A stretch of DNA of 64,000 nucleotides from Desulfurobacteriaceae bacterium (GTDB lineage: Bacteria; Aquificota; Aquificia; Desulfurobacteriales; Desulfurobacteriaceae). Both the position numbers and the translations under genes were made by a program. Location of the stretch: contig JALUGO010000012.1 in assembly GCA_027051905.1 (NCBI GenBank), positions 45,803-109,802 of the forward strand, written 5' to 3'. Below are positions 18,967 to 26,901 of this stretch, in pieces; position 1 is the first letter of the stretch; the number at the start of each line of letters is the position of its first letter. The notes beneath the pieces were generated by a model. That model was not told the DNA's origin and did no database searches. It was given only the letters and a program-made list of their open reading frames with translations.

Positions 18967-20255
18967 CAGACCGCCCTCCAGTCTTTGTAGGCCGTTTTGT
19001 CCTGTTTCAGTTTCTCCTCCCTCCACCACTGTGGAAGGTCAACAAGGCCAAAGTCAGGCTCAACTAACCTCTCTTTCACATCTGAAACGTCTATTTTCTG
19101 CCTTATAAGATTTGTAAGGATTCCGGTTCTGTCTATCTCGCCGATTGCTATGAAGCCTATAAGTTTTCCGTCTCTAACGATTGCCTTTCTGTAAAAGCCC
19201 TTTTTCTCAAACTTATCGTTGACGAAAACTTCGCAGGAGTCGTCTATTGGTTCAACAACTCCAGCGTTTAGAACAGGAACGGGAAGGAATTTAAGGGAGT
19301 TGAGGACAAGGCCACCGAGGTATTCCATCTTCTTTCCGGCCATGTTGAGCCCTGCGATGAACCCCTGCTCAAAGGCAAGGGGGAAGAGGGGAATGGGCTT
19401 TTTCTGGCCGTCAACTATGTCTGTGCACTTTATACAGTCTCCGGCGGCAAAGATGTCTGGGATTGAAGTTTCCATGGTGTCTGAAACGGAAATCCCCTTG
19501 TTGACTTCAATGCCGGCAGTTTGTGCAAGCTCTGTGTTTGGACGAACGCCGATTGCAACTACAACTGCATCTGCTCTTAGAACGGAACCGGATTTGAGGC
19601 GAACGCTGCTTACCTTTTCATCTCCCATTATCTCTTCAACTGTGTCGTTGAAGATGAAGTCAATGCCCTTTTCCCTCAGCATGTTCTCAACTATCTCTGA
19701 ACCTCTCCTGTCAAGGGCACGGGCAAGGACTCTGTCAAGGAGCTCTACCACCTTAACCTTAATCCCAATCTCTCTGAGGAAGTAGGCAACCTCAAGGCCG
19801 ATAAAACCTGAACCGATTACAACAACTTCCTCTGCTCCGTTCTCTTTCAGGTAGTTTTTGAATGAAATTGCCGAGTGGAGCTCCGTAAACGTAAAAACGC
19901 CCTTTTTATCGCTTCCACTAATCGGCGGAACGAAGGGTTTACCGCCCGTTGCTATGAGGAGCTTATCGTAGGGAACAAGCTCATTTGAGTCTAAGGCAAC
20001 AACTTTTGAGTCTCTGTTTATACTTACAGCTTTATGGCCTAAAATCGTCTCAACACCGTTTTCCTCAAAGAATGAGCTATCTCTGTAGAGGAGCTTCTCC
20101 TCTGGAATATCAATTAGAACGTCGGCAATCATAGGTTTTGAGTAGCATCTGTCCTCGTAGGAGATGACAACTATCTCCCCGTCAGGGTCAACCTTTCTGA
20201 TTCCCGTTATACATCCAACAGCCGCAGCGCTGTTCCCGACTATTACGTATCTCAT
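18966..20255 (-). CDS. FAD-dependent pyridine nucleotide-disulfide-type oxidoreductase of the glutamate synthase operon
   Basis: 429-residue flavoprotein, likely the NAD(P)H- or ferredoxin-linked electron entry for the split glutamate synthase. Seen: N-terminal FAD site VGNSAAAVGCITGIRKVDPD, second dinucleotide site VVIGSGFIGLEVAYFLREIG, and FAD-closing motif FAAGDCIKC. The CxxxxC redox disulfide of lipoamide-dehydrogenase relatives is absent. ATG with GAGAGGTAAGAG upstream; the gene lies 5 bases after the ferredoxin gene and overlaps the amidotransferase. The NADH versus NADPH choice is not decidable by eye. Confidence 0.9.
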   Translation of the reverse strand: MRYVIVGNSAAAVGCITGIRKVDPDGEIVVISYEDRCYSKPMIADVLIDIPEEKLLYRDSSFFEENGVETILGHKAVSINRDSKVVALDSNELVPYDKLLIATGGKPFVPPISGSDKKGVFTFTELHSAISFKNYLKENGAEEVVVIGSGFIGLEVAYFLREIGIKVKVVELLDRVLARALDRRGSEIVENMLREKGIDFIFNDTVEEIMGDEKVSSVRLKSGSVLRADAVVVAIGVRPNTELAQTAGIEVNKGISVSDTMETSIPDIFAAGDCIKCTDIVDGQKKPIPLFPLAFEQGFIAGLNMAGKKMEYLGGLVLNSLKFLPVPVLNAGVVEPIDDSCEVFVNDKFEKKGFYRKAIVRDGKLIGFIAIGEIDRTGILTNLIRQKIDVSDVKERLVEPDFGLVDLPQWWREEKLKQDKTAYKDWRAV

Positions 20256-20260
20256 TTCTC

Positions 20261-20716
20261 TTACCTCTCAAAGTCGTAAATGAGAGCTCTGTTTGGACAG
20301 GCTTCAACACAGGCAGGGAAGCCCCTGTCTCCGCATAGGTCACACTTAAAGGAGTGTCTCTTCTCCTCTCTAATCATCGGGTGGGCAGCTCCAAATGGGC
20401 AGACGAGAACGCAGTTCCAGCACCCAACGCACTTCTCCTCATCAAGGTTAACTTTGCCGTTCTCGTCAACCATTATTGCACCGGAGATGCAGGCGTCAAA
20501 GCAGAACGGGTGTTTACAGTGGCGGCACATGAGGGATAGGGAAACGGCCTCTTTTACCTCAACCGTTGCCCTTGGAAGAAGGTTTTCCAATTTGTAGGCC
20601 TTTACAGGATCTTTACTCTCGCTGTGAACCATTGTGCAGGCAACTTCACAGTAGCGGCAGGAGATGCAGTTCTCCTCTATCGGGTAAACTTTCATCAGCT
20701 TTCTCTTCTTGCTCAT
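20261..20716 (-). CDS. Polyferredoxin-type 4Fe-4S electron-transfer subunit
   Basis: 151 residues with cysteine groups for about four [4Fe-4S] clusters: CISCRYCEVACTM, CRHCKHPFCFDAC, CVGCWNCVLVCPFGA and CDLCGDRGFPACVEACP. This is the layout of HycB/DmsB-type small electron carriers. Placed 8 bases after the FMN subunit gene and 5 bases before the FAD oxidoreductase, it should pass electrons between them. ATG with a GGGGGT site upstream. Confidence 0.92.
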   Translation of the reverse strand: MSKKRKLMKVYPIEENCISCRYCEVACTMVHSESKDPVKAYKLENLLPRATVEVKEAVSLSLMCRHCKHPFCFDACISGAIMVDENGKVNLDEEKCVGCWNCVLVCPFGAAHPMIREEKRHSFKCDLCGDRGFPACVEACPNRALIYDFER

Positions 20717-20724
20717 CTTACCCC

Positions 20725-22242
20725 CTACATTCCGGCGGGCAGAACGCCAAGGATTTTGTTCTCCTGCTCTGTAAGTCCCCAGCTTCTCAGCCTGAGCCTG
20801 TTTCCTTTGATAGACTCAATGGCGTTTATACCCATAGCTCCGAGGAGCTCCTTAATATCGTGAGCCCACGCCCTTAAGAGGTTATAGAGGTTCTCAGCAA
20901 CTATGTCAGGGTTTAACCTCTTAGCAAGTTTCGGGTTGTTTGTCGTAATTCCCCAGGCACACCTACCTGTGTGGCACTGCTGACACTGTGTGCACCCGGC
21001 AGCAAGCTTTGCAACGGTTCCTATGTAGACAGCATCTGCACCAAGGGCTATGGCCTTAAGAACGTCTACTGCGCTTCTGAAACCACCTGCCGCAATCAGT
21101 GAAACCTCGTTTCTTAAGCCCTCTTTCCTGAGCCTGTCGTCAACGGCAGCAATGGCCATCTCTATAGGAATTCCAACGTGGTCTCTCAGGGACTTTGGAG
21201 TAGCTCCCGTTCCACCCCTTACGCCGTCTATTGCTATGGCATCGGCTCCGGCGTGGGCTATACCGCAGGCGATTGCTGCAACGTTGTGAACTGCTGCAAT
21301 CTTAACGAAAACCGGTTTCTCGTAGTTCGTCGCCTCTTTAAGGGCGTAGATGAGCTGCCTCAGGTCTTCAATGGAGTAGATGTCGTGGTGGGGAGCGGGG
21401 GAGATGGCATCTGAGCCCACGGGAATCATACGGGTTTCGGCAATTCCCTCGTTAACCTTTTCACCGGGAAGGTGACCACCGATTCCCGGCTTTGCTCCCT
21501 GACCGATTTTTATCTCAATTGCGGCAGAAGTTTCAAGGTATTCAAGGTCAACTCCAAAACGGCCAGAGGCCACCTGAACGATTGTGTGGTCTTTAAATTC
21601 CCTTAACGATTTATGGAGTCCGCCCTCTCCTGTGTTCCAGTAGGTTCCGAACTCCCTGCAGGCAATTGCCATAGCCTTTTGAAGGTTCAGGTTGATTGAA
21701 CCGTAAGACATAGCTGAAAAGAGAACGGGAATTTCCAGTTCTAACTGTTTTCCTATGGTGGTTTTAATGCTTACGCCGTCTGAGTCAAACTGGAGCTGGT
21801 CTGTTTTCCTGCCGATAAAGGTCTTTAACTCCATAGGCTCCCTTAACGGGTCTATAGGCGGGTTTGTAACCTGACAGGCGTCTAAGAGGAGGTGGTCAAA
21901 GTAGTTCTTTATTGGCTTGTCGTTTCCGGTAGATGTGAGGATAACTGCCCCTGTTAACATCTGAACGTGGATGTCTCTGATGGCCTCTGGAGTCCAGTTG
22001 GCATCTGGATGGAAGGTTGAAGGGTTCTTTACAACTTTAATGGCATCGGTCGGGCAGAAGGCTTCACACCGCTTACAGTTTACGCAGTTTTCGTGGTGGT
22101 TCATTATCATGTTAAGGTCTTCGTCGTAGTAGGTGGCGTCAAAGGAGCACTGGTCAACGCACGACTTACACCTAACGCATTTGTAGTCGTCCCTTAAGAC
22201 CATAAAAGGGTAGAAGGCTACCTGAGGCTTTTTGAAGAGCAT
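20725..22242 (-). CDS. gltB: Split glutamate synthase, FMN/Fe-S catalytic subunit (archaeal type)
   Basis: Synthase core that forms glutamate from 2-oxoglutarate and ammonia using reduced FMN. 505 residues. Seen: two N-terminal ferredoxin motifs (CVRCKSCVDQCSF, CVNCKRCEAFCPTDA), then the FMN barrel with GEGGLHKS, QGAKPGIGGHLPG, KIAAVHNVAAIACGIAHAGAD, IDGVRGGTGATP and GADAVYIGT, and a cysteine group CTQCQQCHTGRCAWG that is the family 3Fe-4S-like site. The N-terminal ferredoxins and separate amidotransferase identify the archaeal/deep-branching thermophile form. First gene of the five-gene operon, 40 bases after the ClC gene. Confidence 0.94.
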   Translation of the reverse strand: MLFKKPQVAFYPFMVLRDDYKCVRCKSCVDQCSFDATYYDEDLNMIMNHHENCVNCKRCEAFCPTDAIKVVKNPSTFHPDANWTPEAIRDIHVQMLTGAVILTSTGNDKPIKNYFDHLLLDACQVTNPPIDPLREPMELKTFIGRKTDQLQFDSDGVSIKTTIGKQLELEIPVLFSAMSYGSINLNLQKAMAIACREFGTYWNTGEGGLHKSLREFKDHTIVQVASGRFGVDLEYLETSAAIEIKIGQGAKPGIGGHLPGEKVNEGIAETRMIPVGSDAISPAPHHDIYSIEDLRQLIYALKEATNYEKPVFVKIAAVHNVAAIACGIAHAGADAIAIDGVRGGTGATPKSLRDHVGIPIEMAIAAVDDRLRKEGLRNEVSLIAAGGFRSAVDVLKAIALGADAVYIGTVAKLAAGCTQCQQCHTGRCAWGITTNNPKLAKRLNPDIVAENLYNLLRAWAHDIKELLGAMGINAIESIKGNRLRLRSWGLTEQENKILGVLPAGM

Positions 22243-22282
22243 TTCACACCCCCAAAGGTGAGTGGAAATATTCTACTACAGG

Positions 22283-23929
22283 CTATTGGGGAAGCGAAAT
22301 TTTCCTGAGGAAGGTATCAACGTCAAACATTCCCTGGTAGACGCCGTTTCTGTCAACCACTGGAATCAGGTTTGCCTCAAATATGGCAACCACTTTTAAA
22401 ACCTCTTCAACGGGGGCGTCTGTGGTTAGAACGAAGGGCTCTTCTGTCATAAGGTCTTTTACTCTAAGGTTTGAAAGGTCGCTGATTGCTGCAAGCCTCA
22501 AGTCCCTCAACGAAACTATTCCAACAAGCTTTTTATTCTTGGGGCTTTTAACAACGGGAATGTATCGCTCCTTTCCTTTCAGGAAACGCTCTATCAGGTA
22601 TCTGATGTGAGCATTCTCATAAACGGGAAGAACAGGTTTCAGGTAGTCTGAGAGCTTGAAATCTTTAAGGTGGACGGAGAGGAGCTCCTCAACGTTAATC
22701 CCCTTGTGAAAGAGAGCTCTCTTGAAAAAGTCCACCTCGTTTGAAAGGCCTACAAGGAAGTTTGTAGTTACAGAGGTTAGTAGAATCGGAATTATCAGCT
22801 GGTAGCTGTGGGTCAGCTCAATAATTACAAGAGAGGAACGGAAAGGAGCCCTTGAGATACCGCTGAGCATTGCGGCAGAGCCGACAAGTGCGAAAACCCT
22901 CGGGTCAAAGTGGGAGTAATCTCCAACGAAGTAGCCGAGGAAAGCCCCCGTAAAGATTGACGGAGCCATTACGCCGCCGAAAACTCCGCTGCCGAAGGAG
23001 AGGACAACGGCAACTAACTTTGTAAGTGCAATCTCAAGAGCAGCGGCCGGAGAGAAGTGGTTTTTGAAGAGCTCCCCCACGGCACCGTACCCAACACCTG
23101 CAGCCTCAGGGTGAAACAGAAGCAAAAGACCGACAATAAGGCCGAAGGAGAAGGCAACTTTTCCCCAGTAGTGGCGGTATGCAGCCCTTAAACGGGTGAA
23201 GAAGTTGAGCGAAACAAAAAAGAAGAGGGAAGAAACAGCGGTCAAAAGGGCTACAACTATAAAGAGGGGAATCTCTGCATCCTGAAAGTGGAGGGGAGGA
23301 ACGTAAAAGGCTGTAAAGTCTCCAAGGAACTCCCGGGCGACCAGAGCTCCCACACTGGCAGAAACCACCAAAGGAATAAGAACGTAGCTATTAATCTTCC
23401 CAAGAACAATTTCAGTCCCAAAAAGGACGGCTGCCAGAGGAGCGTTAAACGTTGCAGAGATAGCCGAAACCACGCCGCAGGTGAGGTAGATGGGAAGGTG
23501 AATCCTGTCTATTCTCAGCACTTTTGAGAAGAGCTCCGAAAGAACCCCGCCAAGCTTTGCGATGGGACCTTCACGGCCGACGGGAGCTCCAAAGCCGATG
23601 TTAAAAGAGGTGAGAGAGAGAACTAAAAGCCCCCTTTTCAGGTTAAAGCCACCCCTCTCTAAAGAAATCCTCTTTGCAATCTCATCAATAGTTGCATCTT
23701 CAGGTGAAACAACAAAGTAGCGGGATATCTGGTAAGTAATGTAGAAGATAAAGGGCAGGAGAACAGGAAAGAAAACCGGAGAACCTTTTGAGAAGAGAAA
23801 GAAAATTCCGTGGCTGAGGGCTATCATCTTCCTGAAGAGGACCGCCGAGTAGCCCCCAACAACCCCAATAAATGATGGGATTATAAAAAAGTGGTTCAAA
23901 TAGTTTATTAGTTTCTTCAGCGTTTTCAA
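22283..23929 (-). CDS. ClC-family chloride channel/antiporter with CBS domains
   Basis: 548 residues. Seen: GAPVGREGPIAKLGG (filter motif with gating glutamate), GSGVFGGVMAPSIFTGAFLG (GxFxP filter), about ten hydrophobic helices to residue 410, then two C-terminal CBS units (KGKERYIPVVKSPKNKKLVG and VKDLMTEEPFVLTTDAPVEEV) that usually bind adenine nucleotides. It is paralogous to the partial gene at the left edge but clearly divergent in sequence. It is divergent from the proton-ATPase unit and upstream of gltB. Ion selectivity unknown. Confidence 0.93.
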   Translation of the reverse strand: MKTLKKLINYLNHFFIIPSFIGVVGGYSAVLFRKMIALSHGIFFLFSKGSPVFFPVLLPFIFYITYQISRYFVVSPEDATIDEIAKRISLERGGFNLKRGLLVLSLTSFNIGFGAPVGREGPIAKLGGVLSELFSKVLRIDRIHLPIYLTCGVVSAISATFNAPLAAVLFGTEIVLGKINSYVLIPLVVSASVGALVAREFLGDFTAFYVPPLHFQDAEIPLFIVVALLTAVSSLFFFVSLNFFTRLRAAYRHYWGKVAFSFGLIVGLLLLFHPEAAGVGYGAVGELFKNHFSPAAALEIALTKLVAVVLSFGSGVFGGVMAPSIFTGAFLGYFVGDYSHFDPRVFALVGSAAMLSGISRAPFRSSLVIIELTHSYQLIIPILLTSVTTNFLVGLSNEVDFFKRALFHKGINVEELLSVHLKDFKLSDYLKPVLPVYENAHIRYLIERFLKGKERYIPVVKSPKNKKLVGIVSLRDLRLAAISDLSNLRVKDLMTEEPFVLTTDAPVEEVLKVVAIFEANLIPVVDRNGVYQGMFDVDTFLRKISLPQ

Positions 23930-24027
23930 AGTGTTCTAATTTTATCAAACTCCATCAGAAATAGATAAGGATTATAATAACCAATAGGCATTATTTACCA
24001 AAAGGATAGTTCAGATCGGAGGGAGAG

Positions 24028-24174
24028 ATGATAGACGACCCGATTTTCAAGTTTTTCTACTACCTTGGCTACGTTTACATAGTGGGAGCTCTCTTAGCAG
24101 GGCTCTACATCACATACGACTGGTGGAGAGAGAAGAAAAGAAAGGAGGGAGAAGATGGAGAAGATAGACTTTAA
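24028..24174 (+). CDS. 48-residue single-pass membrane protein overlapping the proton ATPase gene
   Basis: Small ORF with a strong ribosome site (GGAGGGAG, 24019-24026). Seen: short acidic N-terminus MIDDPIF, one hydrophobic helix (about residues 8-31, rich in Y, L, G), then WWREKKRKEGEDGED, a basic then acidic cytoplasmic tail consistent with positive-inside topology. Its last 20 bases overlap the ATG of the P-type ATPase in another frame, so translation of the two is coupled. By analogy with KdpF or small P-ATPase regulators it may be an accessory subunit; no homologue is recognised. Confidence 0.68.
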   Translation: MIDDPIFKFFYYLGYVYIVGALLAGLYITYDWWREKKRKEGEDGEDRL

Positions 24175-26809
24175 AGAGCTTGAGAACAGAGATGTTGAAG
24201 AAGTAATAAAGCTCCTTAAAACAGACCCGGAAAAGGGATTAAGTGAGGAAGAGGCAAAGAGACGGTTAAAGATCTACGGCCCCAACGAGATCCCTGAAAA
24301 AGAGGAACCACTGTGGCACAGGATATTCCGCCGGTTCTGGGGCCCAATTCCCTGGATGATTGAAGTTGCAGCTCTCCTCTCTGCCCTGGTAAAGAAGTGG
24401 GAAGACTTCACAATCATAATGATTCTCCTCTTTGTAAACGCCTTTGTTGACTTCTGGCAGGAGCACAAAGCCCTTTCAGCCCTGAAGGTTCTAAAGGAGA
24501 AACTTGCAAAGAAGGCCTTAGTTCTAAGGAATGGAACCTGGAAGTTAATTGACGCAAGGGAGATAGTTCCGGGAGACATCGTAAAGCTGAAGATTGGAGA
24601 CATAGTTCCGGCAGACGTTAGACTGATTGGAGGGGGAGACTTCCTCTTAGTTGACCAGTCTGCTCTAACAGGTGAATCTCTCCCTGTGAGCAAGAAAAAG
24701 GGCGACCTTGTTTACGGCAACTCAATAGTTAAACAGGGAGAGATGGTTGGAGTTGTTGTTGCAACGGGGCTTAATACCTACTTTGGAAGAACCGTTCAGC
24801 TTGTTGCAAAGGCAGAGAAGGAGGAGCGCTCACACTTCCAGGAGATGGTTATAAAGGTTGGGAACTTCCTGATAATTATCGCCCTCATTGTGGTTTCTGC
24901 CATTGTAATAGTTGAGCTTATGAGGGGAGCAAACAAGATTGAGATCCTCAGGTACTCCTTAGTTCTAACTGTTGCTGCAATTCCCGTTGCCCTACCTGCT
25001 GTTTTAACCGTTACCATGGCCATTGGAGCCCTTGACCTTGCGAAAAGGCAGGTAATTGTCAGCAGGCTGGCAGCAATTGAGGAGCTTGCAGGAGTAGATG
25101 TCCTCTGTTCAGACAAAACCGGAACCCTGACAAAGAACAAAATGACAGTCTCAATCCCCTTTACAGTTAACGGCTACACCTCTGAAGATTTAATGTTCTA
25201 CGCAGCCCTTGCATCCCGTGAGGAGAATAAAGACCCTATAGAGATTCCCATCTTTGAGTGGCTGAAAAAACACGGAAAGTATGAAAAGGTAAAGGAGTGC
25301 GTTCAGGAGAAGTTCATTCCCTTTGACCCTGTTAGGAAAAGAACAGAAACTCTGGTTAAATGCAGAAACGATGAGTTTGTTGTGACGAAGGGAGCTCCCC
25401 AGGTAATCATCTCCCTCTCCGACCCCCACGAGATTGATCTAAGGGTTGTCAACTCAAAGGTAGAGGAGTTTGCAGAGAACGGCTTTAGAACCCTTGGAGT
25501 TGCCGTTAAAAAGCCCGATGAAAAGAAGTTCCACTTTGTTGGCCTGATTCCACTATTTGACCCGCCGAGGGAGGACTCAAAAGCCGCAGTTGAAGAGGCA
25601 AAACACTACGGTGTTGAAGTAAAAATGGTAACGGGAGACAACATAGCAATTGCCCGCTACATAGCAAAAATTCTTGGAATAGGTGAAAAGATAATCAGTG
25701 CCAAGGAGCTCCGTGAGGCAACAAACGAGGAGTATGCAGTCCTTGCAGAAATAATAGCTGAAGCAATAATGAGAGTTGAAGGCTTAAACCCCAAAGAGGC
25801 CAAGAAGAAAGCCCACGAAGTATCAGAACTTGTTAAAAAGGAGCTTGAGGAGAAGAAACTTCCCCTTGGAACAGTTAAGAGACATGAGTCTGAAATCATA
25901 AGAATCATTGAGGAGGCAAACGGCTTTGCAGAGGTCTTCCCAGAAGACAAGTACCTGATAGTAGATAAGCTCCAGAAGGCTGGCCACATAGTTGGAATGA
26001 CGGGGGACGGAGTAAACGACGCCCCGGCCTTAAGGAAGGCAGATTGCGGGATAGCGGTATCAAACGCAACAGACGCTGCAAGGGCAGCAGCCGCAATGGT
26101 TCTCCTCCAGCCGGGTCTCATGGTGATAATAAAGGCTTTTGAGATAGCAAGGCAGATATTCGGAAGGATGCAGGCCTACACAATCTACAGGATAGCCGAA
26201 ACAATCAGGATTATTGGATTTATCGGCCTCTCAATTCTCTTCTTCCACTTCTACCCCATAACGGCAATAATGATAATCATCCTTGCACTCCTAAACGACC
26301 TGCCGATACTGACGGTTGCCTACGATAGGGTCAGGGTCTCCCCCAAACCTGTTCGGTGGGATATGTATGAGATAAACGTAATGTCTTTTTACCTTGGAAT
26401 AGCTGGAGTTGTTGAATCTTTCATAGCCGTTTTCCTGCTTTTCAAATACTTTAAGCTCCCACTTGACATGATTCAAACAATCGTCTTCTTGAAACTTGCA
26501 ATTAAGGGGCACGGAACTCTCTACAACGCAAGGATAATGGACCACCTCTGGAAGAAACCCTGGCCGGCTCCAATCCTCTGGGCAGCAACTTATTCAACAA
26601 GGGTTATAGGAACAATAATTGGAGTTTACGGCTTTGGACTTATGACACCAGCAGGCTGGGGATGGGCTCTCTTTATGTGGGGATACGCAATGGTCTGGTT
26701 ATTCTTTAACGACTCAGTAAAACTCTGGGTCTGGAGGATGTACAAGGAGAAAAAGTTTATGTTCGCTCCCGGCCACTTTAAATTTATTAAAAAGGTCTTC
26801 TCAGCTTAA
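24155..26809 (+). CDS. P3A-type plasma-membrane proton-exporting ATPase
   Basis: ATP-driven H+ pump of the fungal/plant Pma1-like class, also found in some Archaea and thermophilic bacteria. 884 residues. Seen: actuator loop DQSALTGES, phosphorylation site CSDKTGTLTKN with Asp320, KGAPQVI nucleotide loop, MVTGDN and MTGDGVNDAPALRKAD hinge, and IPVALPAVLTVTMAIGA in M4, as in proton ATPases. Between MVTGDN and FAEVFPEDKY there is a charged helical insert (about 60 residues, EEYAVLAEIIAEAIMRVEG onward) longer than I expect. The start overlaps the 48-residue membrane ORF. Ends at a GC hairpin. Confidence 0.93.
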   Translation: MEKIDFKELENRDVEEVIKLLKTDPEKGLSEEEAKRRLKIYGPNEIPEKEEPLWHRIFRRFWGPIPWMIEVAALLSALVKKWEDFTIIMILLFVNAFVDFWQEHKALSALKVLKEKLAKKALVLRNGTWKLIDAREIVPGDIVKLKIGDIVPADVRLIGGGDFLLVDQSALTGESLPVSKKKGDLVYGNSIVKQGEMVGVVVATGLNTYFGRTVQLVAKAEKEERSHFQEMVIKVGNFLIIIALIVVSAIVIVELMRGANKIEILRYSLVLTVAAIPVALPAVLTVTMAIGALDLAKRQVIVSRLAAIEELAGVDVLCSDKTGTLTKNKMTVSIPFTVNGYTSEDLMFYAALASREENKDPIEIPIFEWLKKHGKYEKVKECVQEKFIPFDPVRKRTETLVKCRNDEFVVTKGAPQVIISLSDPHEIDLRVVNSKVEEFAENGFRTLGVAVKKPDEKKFHFVGLIPLFDPPREDSKAAVEEAKHYGVEVKMVTGDNIAIARYIAKILGIGEKIISAKELREATNEEYAVLAEIIAEAIMRVEGLNPKEAKKKAHEVSELVKKELEEKKLPLGTVKRHESEIIRIIEEANGFAEVFPEDKYLIVDKLQKAGHIVGMTGDGVNDAPALRKADCGIAVSNATDAARAAAAMVLLQPGLMVIIKAFEIARQIFGRMQAYTIYRIAETIRIIGFIGLSILFFHFYPITAIMIIILALLNDLPILTVAYDRVRVSPKPVRWDMYEINVMSFYLGIAGVVESFIAVFLLFKYFKLPLDMIQTIVFLKLAIKGHGTLYNARIMDHLWKKPWPAPILWAATYSTRVIGTIIGVYGFGLMTPAGWGWALFMWGYAMVWLFFNDSVKLWVWRMYKEKKFMFAPGHFKFIKKVFSA

Positions 26810-26813
26810 AACC

Positions 26814-26832
26814 GGGGCGGAGCTCCCGCCCC
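26814..26832 (+). terminator. GC-rich hairpin after the proton ATPase
   Basis: GGGGCGG pairs with CCGCCCC around AGCTC; only TT follows, so termination strength is uncertain. The loop contains part of a GGAGCTCC palindrome (26819-26826). Confidence 0.5.
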
Positions 26833-26870
26833 TTCCCTACGTTCATACCCTGAAAAACCCACTCACCTTG

Positions 26871-26876
26871 TATAAT
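26871..26876 (+). promoter_or_regulatory. Candidate -10 box before dnaX
   Basis: TATAAT directly preceded by TG, 25 bases before the dnaX start. No acceptable -35 hexamer at 16-18 bases upstream; the same TGTATAAT arrangement occurs before gyrB and purF. Confidence 0.35.
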
Positions 26877-26901
26877 TTTCCCATTCACAGAAGAGGAAAA
26901 A

